Positions 24,991 to 37,801 of a stretch of DNA of 64,000 bases are shown one piece after another (the first letter of the stretch is position 1; each line of letters opens with the position of its first letter). The position numbers were made by a program, and so were the translations under genes. Source of the stretch: Daphnia carinata (lineage: Eukaryota > Arthropoda > Branchiopoda > Diplostraca > Daphniidae); contig NC_081335.1 in NCBI RefSeq assembly GCF_022539665.2, forward strand, positions 1,054,001 to 1,118,000. Direction: 5' to 3'. The notes under the pieces were generated by a model. It made no database searches, was not told where the DNA came from, and saw nothing but the letters and a program-made list of their open reading frames with translations.

Positions 24991-25398
24991 CTTGATTAAA
25001 TGGTTTGATTTTGATTTGAAAGTAAAGTCGAACAGCTCCGAGTGTAAAAACAGAAAAAGAATATGATGGTAAAAAGGCTTTTAGCTCCTTGAATAACGGA
25101 GCCGATCAATACGAGACGTGAGCTTCTGAAGGATTCTCGGGCTGCCTGCTGTCCTTACCCAACCGGTCCTATATAATACAGCCTCTCTCGTAAACCGACT
25201 CGATCCCCTTTCATTAATGCACGAAGTACCTCGCAAAATCGTGAACATTCACGCACTTTTCGATATATTTTTTTGTTTTCACGCTAGACGCATGCGTCTG
25301 CACGATCCTTCTTGCGTCCACATTTACATGTAAGGGGGGCGGGGGGGGGGGGGAGAATGAAATTGGTTCGACGTGATCTTTTTTTTTTTTTTTTTTCC
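24991..25398. other. Gene-free spacer with TATA-like and G-rich elements
   Basis: No coding frame is seen. A TATATAA lies near 25170 and a G-rich block at about 25333-25353, followed by a T tract at 25379-25396. With the hairpin just downstream and an ATTGG near 25567, this could be a distal promoter or enhancer, but nothing here is decisive. Confidence 0.35.
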
Positions 25399-25453
25399 CA
25401 AGCTCCTCCGCTCAAAAACACTGGAGGAGGAGGAGCGCAGAGGGAGGAGCTTG
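25399..25453. repeat. Hairpin-forming inverted repeat with 11-bp arms
   Basis: CAAGCTCCTCC (25399-25409) and GGAGGAGCTTG (25443-25453) are exact reverse complements. A second inner pair, CGCTC (25409-25413) and GAGCG (25433-25437), can extend the stem. The loop holds a GGA repeat. The purine/pyrimidine bias of the arms raises the chance of a coincidental match. Confidence 0.5.
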
Positions 25454-25960
25454 TCGGTCCCCCTTTTAACTGTTAGCCCACCGTCACAACAACCGACACG
25501 CACACGTTAGACGCACTGAAACAAAAAGCTGAGAAACAATTGGTCTATTGTTCTGGCCGTCGCCTGATTGGTTCGTCCACAAAAAGCGGGGTCCATGTCA
25601 CGTCTATTTATGCACGCGTCAATCACTTGTTTGTTTTTTTTTTCTCTTTTAATATTGGAACTGGACCGTTCGTGAATTTTCTTTCGTTTTTTTTTTTTTT
25701 TTTTCGTGTGGATTCAAATTTGATGCTACGTTGCTTGAGGAGAATTGCCGTCTCGGCTGTTTCGTCAAAACGCATTCCCCTTCTCTTGTGGACGATTTTG
25801 AAAACGATATGAATAATGAATCTCTGGAGCTGTTATTAAAAAATGCCGTCTGCTTTGGGCCTGACTTGTCCCTCCTATATTCGCGTTTTTCTTTTTTCTT
25901 TTTTTTTTTTATATATATTTTCTCATTCAATATATCACCCGGTTCTTATATATGAAAGGG

Positions 25961-25965
<5 letters not shown>

Positions 25966-25997
<32 letters not shown>
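25966..25997. repeat. CT dinucleotide microsatellite
   Basis: Sixteen CT units in a row. Confidence 0.9.
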
Positions 25998-25999
<2 letters not shown>

Positions 26000-26321
26000 A
26001 TGCCTGACACGCAGATAGACTTAGTGTGTATGTGTGGACCGTGATCGATATTTAATGACGAGGAAATACCACAGAGATGATATCATCCAACGGCCAAGCA
26101 AGGGATACCACGTGTTTGATTAAAAAAAATATATATTTTTTTTTATATTAAAAATCAAACGAATATAAAAAGAAAGAGAAGCTTGCCCTTCATTTTATGT
26201 CGACATAATCGTATGTCTGTTATCTGTTTTTTTTTTTTTTTTTTTTTTTGAATGGTCTTATGCTCTCGCCGTTTTGCGTTGAGTGTGGATATGAGGAATG
26301 AAGAAACATTTTGTTGTTTGA

Positions 26322-26356
26322 CCAAACGGCCCGTTTGGCGTGGCTGCTGGCCACGC
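26322..26356. repeat. Two adjacent small hairpins
   Basis: CCAAACGG-C-CCGTTTGG (26322-26338) is directly followed by GCGTGGC-TGCTG-GCCACGC (26338-26356). Both pairs of arms are exact reverse complements. The patch is GC-rich inside A+T-rich DNA. Confidence 0.55.
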
Positions 26357-28206
26357 GTTGCAATCATTTTGATCGAAAACGTTGAGGGCGGGGATATGGA
26401 TGCCAATGAAATATTCATCACTTTGACACGTCGCACTCCTCCTCCCGTTGCTGACGAAGCTCTTTTTTTTAAATATTTTTTTAACACTTAAGATGCATTA
26501 CGACATAACCGAGAAATATGGCGTCGGTGATTAATGCGATTTCCAATTGGCTTAAACTGCGATTAGAAATTGGTTGAGGAGGGGACAGTAATTGATTAGG
26601 CTAGATTACCTACAAAGAGGGAGGTGGGGGGGACTAGTTCAATTGAATTTTCTCTTTTTCAAATTGATTAACGAAGCGTATTTTTTGTTTTAAACTTGAA
26701 TTCTATTGGTTAGAAATATCGTTTGTTAGTTTTTTTTTTTTTTTTTTTTTTTTATATTAAATGTTTTGCAAAGACAATTGTTTTTCTTGCCAGACGAAGG
26801 GTCGATTTATTGACGTGGAAAAATCAAGGCGTTTCGCAGACTGGAAATATTGTGTTTAAAAAAAAAAAAAAAATAAATAAATAAATAAATGCAAAGGGAT
26901 TTTTGAAATGGTTGTACAAAAAAGGGAACAATGACCGGGACTTTGAAGGGGGGGCTTATATATATATTTTTCTTTCTTGTTACTGCATATATAGCTTTTG
27001 CGTATATCTACGAGGCCCCTCCGGATGCATGACGTTGCATGAGATCGTCCTCGTTCATTTTTATCCCTCACTATTTTTTTTTTTTTTCTATCATTTGATT
27101 TTCTTGTAAAAAAAAAATAAAAAAAAAAATAAATCATCAACAAACAACAAAAAAATGGAGCGATGACTTAAAAAAAATTTTTTTTTAAAGTTTCGTTTTA
27201 ACGATGCAACATTTTTTGTTGTTGTTGTTGCTGTTCTCTCTGGTTGTAGAGACGCGTCCAGTTTGAAATTTGTTGTTTAGTGGAATGTTTCATGTGTCGC
27301 CTTTTTGGATGGAAGTCCCCCCCCCCCCCTACCCTCTCTGTCGTTCAATCTCTCAGGTGTCGTCCAACACACACACACACCTATTCACGCTCCTTCCTTT
27401 TGAGTACTGTCTAATGACAATGATCGATGACTGTACGCCATCACAGCGACAGTCGCGTCCATAGAAAAAGGTGAGATGGTGGAATGATGATGGATTTTTC
27501 TTTTTCTTTTTTTTCTTTTTCCTTAATTCTATCCCATTTCGTAGATGGCACTGTGTGTGCGCGCTCGTTGTAGCACACAATAAAAGGATCTCACGCAGTT
27601 AAACCAGTTGACGTCATCCCGCCCCCCTAAAAATTTGAATTTGAACTTGGGAAAAAAAAAAAAAAAACGAATTTAATTCTCCAATTACGAGCGCATTCTT
27701 CTTTTAAATGGATGTACTTTTTTTCTTTTTTTTTTTTTTTTAGCCCCCCAACGTCTTTGTTTTGTTTTCCCTTGAAGAAAACAAAACAAAAATCTTTCAA
27801 ATGCAATTTTCCGCATTTTTAGTTCAACTAATGACCAAGTAAATCCTTTCCGGCTGTTGTATTTACGAAAAATGAGAAATTCAAAGGGTGGGGAGTTTAG
27901 TAACTATTAGTCTCCCTTTTAACAATTGAAATTTTATTTTTAAAGCGATCTTGTTTGATCTGTTTTGATTTGAAAAAAAAAATGGGTCATTCTTCCCTTT
28001 TCAGTTGATCATTATGGAACCGTTTAGCGCCACATTAAGATTGCCATCATCTCTATCTTTCCTTTTCGTCCCCCATCGTCTGTTAGTTTGGGTGCCATTC
28101 AAACAAAAGAAAAACGGAGAATAGAAAACAAAAAAAAAAAAAATCCCCTGGACATGGTTCGTACACGGTAGTCACACACTCGCAGGGAATAGATTCCGGT
28201 TGGCTG

Positions 28207-28229
28207 ATATATATATATATATATATATA
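28207..28229. repeat. AT dinucleotide microsatellite
   Basis: About 11 AT units. Confidence 0.9.
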
Positions 28230-28288
28230 CGAACATATATACTGTAGGTATGTACCCCCTCCCCCCTCTTTCAAACGTCCCCTAGGTT

Positions 28289-28310
28289 GATTTCCAACCA
28301 GTTGGAAATC
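28289..28310. repeat. 22-bp near-perfect palindrome (10-bp arms, CA centre)
   Basis: GATTTCCAAC and GTTGGAAATC are exact reverse complements. The centre reads CCAACCAGTTGG, which resembles Grainyhead/CP2-type sites (AACCGGTT or AACCAGTT); that link is inference. Confidence 0.55.
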
Positions 28311-28472
28311 GTGTACGCATATCTGTAGAACAAGCGCACATATAGACGGGCAGAGTGTCCTGTTATTTTTCTCTTTGCCTATCGGGGGTCTCAAGGTAAG
28401 CTGACACTGAGAACAGCTGGACCTCTTCAACAGCAGCAGCGATTTCCTCTTCTTATTTACCTTATAGTACCC

Positions 28473-28503
<31 letters not shown>

Positions 28504-30257
28504 AAAGGAGATGTATATAAAAATGTAAGGGGGGTTGGGTCGAGGAAAAAAAAAAAATGTTGAATAGAAAAATCGGACGATGGAAAAAGTAGGGGGGGGG
28601 GTTCTCTTTATTATTGTACACACACGTGATGCAGTTCGAGATGAAAGGAAACCTCTATCAAATTCTATGTTGCTTATATATAGCTCTGAGATAATATAAG
28701 GCAAGAGGAGGAGGGTGCTCTCTTACAATTTGTTTTTTTTATTTTGAATTTTTCCAAACTCCTGGGGATGTTTGGTGCCTGGCTTTTTCGTCTGCCAAGA
28801 TAAGGGAAGCACAGAGAGAAGAGAGAAAAAAAAAAAAAAAAAAAAAGTCCCGAGCGCCGGCTCCTCTTAAACAGCTTTTGTCCCCTGTCGTCGCTCTTGC
28901 CTTATCTCGACACACGGTCTTGCTTCTTAGCTTCTTTTTTTTTTTTTTAATTTTTTTAAACATTTTTTTTTTTTTTTTTTTTTTAATCCAGTCGATCACA
29001 AGAAATTCATTTTCATTTTATTTTATTTTTCACAAAATAATTCCATCTGGATCTTGGTTTGGAGCGTACCAAGTTCATAAGGTACGATGGGTCAAGTGAC
29101 ACGTCCTTTCAATATCGAAAATTCGCACGTTTTTAGCAGCGGGAATTTGAAAGGATTTGAAATTTAATTTCGCTCGAAATCACGTCTGCCACACTCAGGT
29201 GCTTTCTCTTAATAATTGCCCCCCCCCCCCCTTTTTTTTTTGCGTGAAATTCTAGAGAGATGTACATAACAGAGTCCCACCAATTGAAAATCAAATGTTT
29301 GAAACATTTTGCGTGAAATTTTTCCCTTTCCATGTTTTTTTTTTCCACATTTTCTAAGCGAAAAGAAAATGGATGTCTAGTCAAGAGAGAAGCTTTTCAT
29401 CATCTTCGTCCAAACTCTTGTGATGTGGTCGATCAATAATCTCCCGCAACCTCACGCCGGATGCCTGTCCTGTTTTTTGTTTTTTTTTCCCTTTCTCCTT
29501 TTTTTTTTTCTTGCCATCATTATTTGCCATGACGACGACCATCTTTTTTCATCATCATCATCACGGGTCGTGTCTGTACATAGACTTGGTTGCATTAAAG
29601 CCCACGAGCAGCTTGCACGAACCAAGAAGATTTTGGGGATAGGTAGACACACACACACACACAAAAAAACAAACATGGCGTCTCTCTCTCTCTCTCTCTC
29701 TTTTGATTTAAAAAAAAAATCTTTTTATTTATCAAGCTAGTCGACGAACGAACGTCTGGAAAATAACGGCACGGGAAAGCCTCGCGGCGCGCAAGTCTTT
29801 TTTCTTTTTCTTTTCGTTTTTTGTGTGTTTGTAACGTCCTCCTCCTCAACTCACGAGATGCAAGGAGGGGAGGATACTGTTTAGGATATAGCCCGAAAAC
29901 GGCGTGCCGGGTATCCGCCCACTTTCTTTTTTAGACGTTGTACAAACCGCGAACGATCGGCAGGCCACGAATCCCGAAAAGAAAATTTCAAATAAAAAAA
30001 AAAAAAAAAAAAAAAATGAGAGAGGCAAATGTAAAAAATCAGATGTTCGAAAATGAAGGAAATTTTGTTTTAACATACACACACGAAGGGGAGGAGGTAA
30101 TAGCCGGAGGTTGGTGGATAAGAGATGGAACAAGACTTGCTGTGGTGCTAAGAGGGAGACTCCTCCCCTTGGTGCAATGATGGCCGCCGTCGTTCCCGCT
30201 GCGACCAACGAGAAAGGGAGGAGTCGGGAATTATTTATTATTATATTTAAAGAAAAA

Positions 30258-30293
<36 letters not shown>

Positions 30294-31007
30294 GTTTAGT
30301 GGTCCGTCTTTGGGTTTGAGCTCAACAACTTGCTTCCAGCTGTGGCTGACTTGGCTGTGGTTCGTTCTTCCAGCTGGTTGCGTGCCAGTTCCATGAAACT
30401 AGCGTTAAAGAGGGGGAGGGGAAAACAGAGAGAAAAGAGGCAAACAAAATAATCAGGAAAAACATTTTTTTTTTTTTTTTTTTTTTTTGTTTTTTTTTTT
30501 ATAAAGAGGACCTACAGGTGACGCACAATCGTATTGACGCTATCGAAGTGGGCCGCTTTGCAAATTGTTTCATTTAGAGAAACGCGACTTGATTTTGATG
30601 TTTTGAATTTTTCATCTTTTTCTATCGATTTTCCATGAGATTTTGAGACCCAGCGATTACGTAAATCATTAGAGTGCATAGATATCGATCTGTTGGAAGT
30701 ATTTTGGAACTTTGAGGTTTTGAGTCGTGTGGCCGACATGAGGACGACAGCAAAAAAAAAAAAAAAAAATTGGAACATGCCATTCAAGAAAATTTATTTC
30801 GTTTTGCTTTTGACAAAAAGCAAAGGCAGTGAAAGGAAAAAAAAAAAATTGTGGACGGAGCAAATCGATTTGTTTTTCATTTGAAATTCAAAATTCTTTG
30901 GGCATCCCCGGTTAATTGAGACACCCTGGCGAGATCTTTACATTCAAATGAATTCAACTGGCAATCGGGTGTACACATTGAAAATGCCATAACAAAAGAT
31001 GGTGTTA

Positions 31008-31050
31008 CCCCCCCCCCCCCCCCCCAAAAAAAAAAAAAAAACACACACAC
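31008..31050. repeat. Compound repeat: poly-C, poly-A, then CA units
   Basis: Eighteen C, then sixteen A, then five CA units follow each other without spacer. It looks like a slippage hot spot. Confidence 0.85.
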
Positions 31051-31470
31051 GTATACAATTCGTTGTGTGTATGTGTGTGTTTTGTTTTCCTCTTTTTTAT
31101 TCATCTATTCCTTTTGATGTTTTCTGGCTTGTTTTGGCTAGTTATATCCGTGACGTGCTTTACATCTTGCACATCTTTTTTTTTTAAATTATTATTCCCC
31201 ATTCATACACGCATGAAAAAGCCAATCACGAAGACACACGATGGGTAGGTGGGGGGGGTTCAGTTGAAAAGTCAGATGTTGTCAAAACACGATGATGCCA
31301 ATTGATGCATTTTCAATCCAAAATATTGGGGAACGTGCAATACAAAACGCATCTGGCGCTTTTTTTTTTTTTTTTTTTATGTTTTCCTCAATGTCAACAA
31401 ATTATTTCAGCTCGGATAGGCATGTCTTCTAAATGAGGCCAATTTGTTTCCAAAACAAAAATTGGAATTG

Positions 31471-31487
31471 CCGATGATCATCATCGG
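31471..31487. repeat. 17-bp near-perfect palindrome
   Basis: CCGATGAT and ATCATCGG flank a single C as exact reverse complements. It lies in non-repetitive DNA. Confidence 0.5.
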
Positions 31488-32109
31488 ATATCGTCTGCCT
31501 ACTGTGTCTAACACAAAAGACAACAGTCGGCAAGTTCGCTTAGAGCTGGACCAACAGGCGCTAGTGAAACACAGTCGCCATTTCTTTTTTTCTTTTTTTT
31601 TTTTTAATGTGCGTGTGTGTGTGTGTGTCTGCCGATGCAGAAGAATGGGGAAAAAAAAAAAAAAAAAGGAAACCGACGGCGGGCTAGTGAAACGGAAGCC
31701 TCCGGAACTGGAAAAATCGCGGACAAAAGGATCGACAGAGAGAAAAATATAGAAGGAAAAAAAAAAAAAAAAAAAAAAAAATCAGTGGCATAGCGAAATG
31801 CTTCAATAGTTTATGAAAAAAAAAAAAAAGGAAAAACTTTTCCGTCCGGCTCTCTTCTGCCCGTCGGAGTTGTTTTTTTTTTTTTTTTTTTTTTTAGAAA
31901 TATAAAGATGCGCATAGACACATCATCGTTTGAAAAGCGACGCATTCAACCGAGTTTGTGTGTCCGTAATCATCTTTTTCTTTCTTTTTTCTTTTTCCTT
32001 TTATTAAAAGAAATTTGAATATGTCGTTCACGGTGATTGCCATTTTATTTTTTATTATTATTTAAAGGGCTAGTTTGTTGTCCGTCATTTTCATGCCTTT
32101 AAAAACGTC

Positions 32110-32142
<33 letters not shown>

Positions 32143-33161
32143 GACGTACACGATATTTCTTGAATTCATTTTGATTGGTTTCTAATGTGTGTACCCAAAT
32201 TGAATTAGAAATCCAATTTTCTGAGGGAACATTTGTTGAAACGTGGCTCAACGTGTTCTCTTTGCGATATTTATATTTCGATGTGTTAGAGACGCGTTCG
32301 TGTCGCCACGTGCGTGTTATGCATGAGGAAAGCGAAGAAAGTTGCGAGCATCCACGTTAGCTAATGACTCGGAAGGCCCACTGATAACACGGCCACACAT
32401 CATCAAGTTTTTTTTTTCTTTTTTAATATGTCATCCCCCTGCTCTCATGCGTCTCATTTACATTCGGCCTCTTTCATTTTCTTACGAAGGGATGATTCTA
32501 TTTAGATTCAAGCCAAAAAAAAAAAAGAAAGCATCGCATCATTTCGCGTGTTTTATGAACTGAAATGCGCAATCTTTGATTTTTCATTACGTCACCTCAT
32601 TTTCATTTGAAAGTGCTTTTTACCACCAGAAGAAAAACCGCAATTCTTTTCGAATAATAATATAAAGTTCAATTGTTGAAAGGTATAGGGTCCCCCCCTA
32701 GCCCAATCCAGGAGCGCGCAACGTTCGCCTCGACTGTTTTAATAAGTTTTAATGCCCGTGAGAGTGGCGGTATCGGAACGCCGCTCACAAACCCAACCCC
32801 CAACCCCCCTTCTCTTTTATTTCTCATCCCCTCCGCATATTCCCACATATGTGAGAGGTTCTCTCTCTCTCTCTCTTATAGACGTTGAAGGGATGTCAAA
32901 GTACATTTCAATAGAATCTTTTATACTCAACGCTTTAAATGCGTATCCCCATCCGCCGGGTCCTATGTACTCTTATGCGTACCTCACTATCAACTCTTAT
33001 CGTTCGTCTTCGTCTTATTTATTATTTTTTTTCTAAAATACAAGAGCTAACCTTCCCTCTTCTTTTTCGCTTGAATGAATTGAAAAATAAAGAGAGAAGA
33101 AGGGGGGGGGGGGGGGTCCGTAGTTGATGGGGTCACTGAACATCACCCATCTCCTTGTGCT

Positions 33162-33202
<41 letters not shown>

Positions 33203-34794
33203 CCCCCTCTACACGTTCCTCCCTCTTCTTCCGAACTGTTTGATAGCGACGGGCTACCCCCAAATGCAAGCAGAAGCTGCGTCTGGTGAAAAAATAAAGA
33301 AAAGGGACAGCAGCTGCTGCACCTGGAACGGTTGTCAGGCAAAAATATCGAGAAGACGGAGCCGAGGTGTTTAGTCAAGTAAAAAAAAAAAAAAGAATTG
33401 AGGCACTTCCTCCCCTCTTCGTATTCCAAGAAGGTTTCAAAACCCGATTTGCAACGGGTGTTCTGGAACCCCCCCCCCCCCCCCCCTACTTCCATTCTTA
33501 AAGAAGTTTGGGGGATTTTCAATTTGAAACATCGATTTTTTGAGAATCTGAGTTTTTGTATTGAATTAAAGATTGTTTCCAGCGCTAATGGATCATGTCC
33601 AATCAGTTGGGTCCGTTGACTGAACTTGTCGATGGTGTCTAATGAGATCGTTGATGAGGATGGCCTCTCTATATGATCTCCTTTTCATAGGTGATGCTAA
33701 TGAATGTTCCATCCATGTATGCCAATTTATGGAACTTAAACAATGGCTCGTACACAAGAACAAAACATGTGTGGGGTTTGTTTTAAGATGTGATGGATAC
33801 ATACGTTTCTATTGCGACGGTATTTATCTTTGATTGTCGTATATACATTCACGTGTGAGCGTCATCATTCTTTACGTTAGTAACGGCGCGTGTTTACCTT
33901 CTTTTGTGGTACGGTTAATTAGTCGCACATGGAAACGTATGAATACATCATCTTCAATGCCGTCGTGAGTTTGGCGGGGGGAGTGCAGTAGCCATGGCAA
34001 CGGTAGGCTTTTTTTTTTTTTTTTTTTTCTTCTCTCATTCGATTGCCATTGAGAACAATCGCTACAATAAGAAACAGAAAAACCGCGATGGGTAGACCGG
34101 ACAACAAGAGAAACTCATTCGCTTTTGTTGTTTATGGTGAATTTATTTATTTATTTATTTTTTTTTCCTGCAACCTGCGACATCCGGAAAGAAAGTACGG
34201 ATGTACACAATTTTCCTTTTATTTTTTATGTACAAAAAGGTAATCGATGGAAAGACATTCGAAAATGCAGATAAATAGAAACTGACATAGATTTTTATTA
34301 GAGTTTTTCATAGATTTTTCATTAGCCGTGGAGAGTTGTTGACTCCGAGCTAATGTTTGAACAACGTTTCATATTTACGCGTGTTGGTTTTAAAAAAGAG
34401 AAAAAAATCGAAAATCATTTTCTTCTTTTTATTCAAATTTTTTTTTTTCTTATGGGGTTGAAGTGTTTGTACCCCATCACACCTTACGTGTTTGATAGGG
34501 GCGTGGTCGTGCCTCTTCCTTATTTACCTCGCGAGTATTCGAAACGTAGTAGTTAGTAACTTAAAAGAAAAAAAAAAACGGACCCATCATTTTTTTTTTT
34601 TTTTGTTTGCCTTTTTCTTCCCCCCCCCCCCCCCAACAGCCGAAGTGTATTCAAATGAGATGGTGCGCGTGCCTCGTAGAAGAGAACGAAAACGTCCGTA
34701 CTATTACGCCAGTTTTGAAGACCTGCTATTAAAATAATATAGGCACTGATGTCTTTTCACGAATTCCACATTGTTGAAAACATTTCATTTTTTT

Positions 34795-34824
34795 TTTCTT
34801 TTCTTTTCTTTTCTTTTCTTTTTC
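34795..34824. repeat. TTTTC pentanucleotide repeat
   Basis: About five to six tandem units between T-rich flanks. Confidence 0.8.
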
Positions 34825-35784
34825 GTTGGGGAATGAAATGAGGGAGTCTGACAGACGGGCAAAATAAAAAAAAAAATAAAAAATAATATTTTTTGACACG
34901 CTCAAAAGAAAAGGGCTGACAGGGAGTCAACAATTTGCTGTCTCACAATTGTTACATAGCTCGTGCCAAATGCCTCTCGTCCCGCACTGCAAAGAGCGTC
35001 TCCCTCTCTTATGTGTACATAATATCCAGTCCCGTCGAGTTTGTTGACTCACGCGTGCTGCCCTTTCTTCCCCCCCCCCCCTTCCCGTGTTTACCTATTA
35101 CGCAGCAAGAGTGTTACACGGGGCCCGGTGCGTATAAGATTCGAACAGACGCAAGTACAACTTGAGGGCAATAGGTTTCGCTGGACTATTGAAAATTTCG
35201 CTAATCTAACAATTGATCTTACACTGTTGCCGATTTCGTTTCACGTCCAAATGTTTATTTATTTATTTTTTTCCTTCGATAGATAACAGAAAGGGAAAAA
35301 AAAAAAAAAAAAATGAATTCTTTTCGTTGCGTTGATGGGGAGGGAGGGGTAACATCGTCACGGACACAAACAAGCCGCGTGACCACACATGTGTCGTCCT
35401 CTCGGCCCGTCGCATGTGACGATGCATCAGGGCTGTTGGGCCAATAATAGAAACGAGGGGGGTAGCAAGTCGGAAGAGGAGGTGTCGGAGGCCAAAAGTT
35501 GATAGACATGCCCGATTGAACACGCCGAAAAACGTCCAAACCTCCCCCACCCCCTCTCCCATCTGGATGCGCAACGTCCCTCACGAATATCAAGTTTGTG
35601 CCACACTACCCCGCAACCGAAACATTATTATGTATGTATAAAGAGATATATCTCTATATACCCCTACCCTATATCTCTGCGAGGCTTTTGACGCTACATA
35701 ATATATATGACATTTAATCATCTACACACACACACACACAATCAATATCGTAAAAGGAATAAATATAAGAGAGTTATAGGAGTT

Positions 35785-35801
35785 GCGAGAGGGCGCTGCT
35801 A
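35785..35801 (+). promoter_or_regulatory. Weak CTCF-like motif
   Basis: GCGAGAGGGCGCTGCT matches the AGAGGGCGCT half of the CTCF core, but the 5' half is poor. It is a match by eye only. Confidence 0.2.
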
Positions 35802-36267
35802 CGCACATGGAAATAGCAAGAAGAAAAAAAGAAAGGGGTGCGTGATAAAGTAGGAATTCAATCAATGAAATAAAAAAAAAAATGGGGCGATTAGAATTTT
35901 TTTGGATCGTAGCCAATGTGATGGTGAACAAGAAGAAACGAAGAGGGGAAAAAAAAAGGGACATTGCAATGAATTTAGTAGTCAAATGAGGGTCAGACGC
36001 GATTTTATTTGGTCCATTTCGATCTTTTTTTTTTTTTTTTTGTTGGGATATCCGTAAATCAGTCGGGCATGGAGTCTCGGCCACGATAATCATCAGTATA
36101 GGTTTTTTACTCTGTTTGAAAACTCAAAAGAAGGGGGAAAGCGGGATTTATTGAAAAGTACGTCGAGACTTGATTGACTCCGTCTGGTCGCACTCAACAC
36201 GACGGAGTCTCTTCGTGTACGAGAGGGGGATTTAATTCGCTATTTCAATTACAGTTGAACGACGCTA

Positions 36268-36281
36268 GCGGCGGCCGCCGC
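36268..36281. repeat. 14-bp perfect all-G/C palindrome
   Basis: GCGGCGGCCGCCGC is fully self-complementary and sits in a short CpG-rich patch (about 36260-36300) within A+T-rich DNA. Confidence 0.6.
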
Positions 36282-36755
36282 CACCGTCCTCGGCTACTTG
36301 ATTATTCAAACACGCGGCCAACGACGTTCAGTTCTTCACCCTCATTTTTTTTTTTTTTTACGTCACTATCCCCCCACTCTTAACTCGAATCGAGGGTAGG
36401 GAAGAAAAAAAAAATGTGGCTTTACACGTATAGGCCCACTCATTTTTTTTTTTTCGATTTATTTTTTTCTAAATAATAATCGATTTGATCACGAAAGGTA
36501 AAAAAAAACAAAAAACAAAAAATGGTCTATCGAATTCTCCGGTTGTAGGAATGTGTAATCTGTAGCTTCAGGCCATGTTTTTATCACGGAACGGCCGACG
36601 AGTTCGTGTTAACGTGTCGTTTTGGGGGATCTCTTTATTGCAAAGGGGTGCCCAAGAAACATAACATTAAACACGTAACCTCCCATTCTTTCGTTACACA
36701 CACCTCCGTAACGGATACACACATTGTTTACCTATTTATTAAAAACCCTGGTAGG

Positions 36756-36757
<2 letters not shown>

Positions 36758-36789
<32 letters not shown>
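36758..36789. repeat. GA dinucleotide microsatellite
   Basis: Sixteen GA units. Confidence 0.9.
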
Positions 36790-36792
<3 letters not shown>

Positions 36793-37367
36793 CAAACTTG
36801 GGTATCATTTTTTTTTAGTGGCCGCCCTTGTTATCTCGTAATGCTTTATGGATATTCAGCAAGCGTGCACTGTTTAATATCCAAATTCTTTTGGATAGCC
36901 TAGAAAAAAAAAAGGGGGACTTTTAAGTTCTATATGCACGCACGAATCACGCTCATCATTTGTTTGTTTTTTTTTAATTCGTATTCTAGACGTGATGATT
37001 CAGTTCGAACAAAAAGGGGGACATCTATAGGTTGTGTATTAATAATTTCGTGAACACATCGCAATGTTTAAAGCTCGGACGACACGGAACGTTTTCTTCT
37101 TTTTTTTTTTTTGGTGGAATTCGGCCAATGTGAACAACGTGACGTCACGCCATTTTTTTTTCCCCCGTTCAGTGACTTGTCCTTTTTCTAAAATACATCA
37201 CTTTCTTTTTTTCGCTCTCGGTCATTTCATACAACGCCATTAAATTCACTTTGCTCGGTTTCACACGCAATCACGGCCGTTGAAGCCGTTTCCCGAAAAT
37301 TCATCCATTTTTTTTTTTTTAGCAGCGCCACTACTTTTTTTTTTTCTCAAACTTTCGCCAAAAAAAA

Positions 37368-37393
37368 CAAACAAACAAACAAACAAACAAACA
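37368..37393. repeat. CAAA tetranucleotide repeat
   Basis: About six tandem CAAA units directly after an A tract. Confidence 0.85.
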
Positions 37394-37767
37394 TAGCAAA
37401 ACAAAAATGTGATGTTCGCGATGCAGAGAGAAAAAGAGAGAGAGACCCGGATGAACTGAACTTTGAATCTCGTCTGCGGGCCTCTGGTCTAACGTCGCAT
37501 TATATGCACACACGCATACTTCTTTGAACATGTAGGCCCTTGTGCGTGCGTAAAACGTTCGCATACAAATAATGACAACAAAAACCGAGAGGACGATGTG
37601 AATAGAAAAGAATAGATCGTCCTTGTCGTCGGGTCATTGAGAAATATTTTTTTTTTTTTTTCTATTCACGTTCGAAGTTCAGCGCGGTGGCATAAATAGA
37701 AGGAAAGGAGAGGGTGGGACGCATATATCTGAAGCACATACAAAAAAAAAGACTTAGACTCGTCGTG

Positions 37768-37768
<1 letters not shown>

Positions 37769-37800
<32 letters not shown>
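37769..37800. repeat. TG dinucleotide microsatellite
   Basis: Sixteen TG units. Confidence 0.9.
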
Positions 37801-37801
<1 letters not shown>

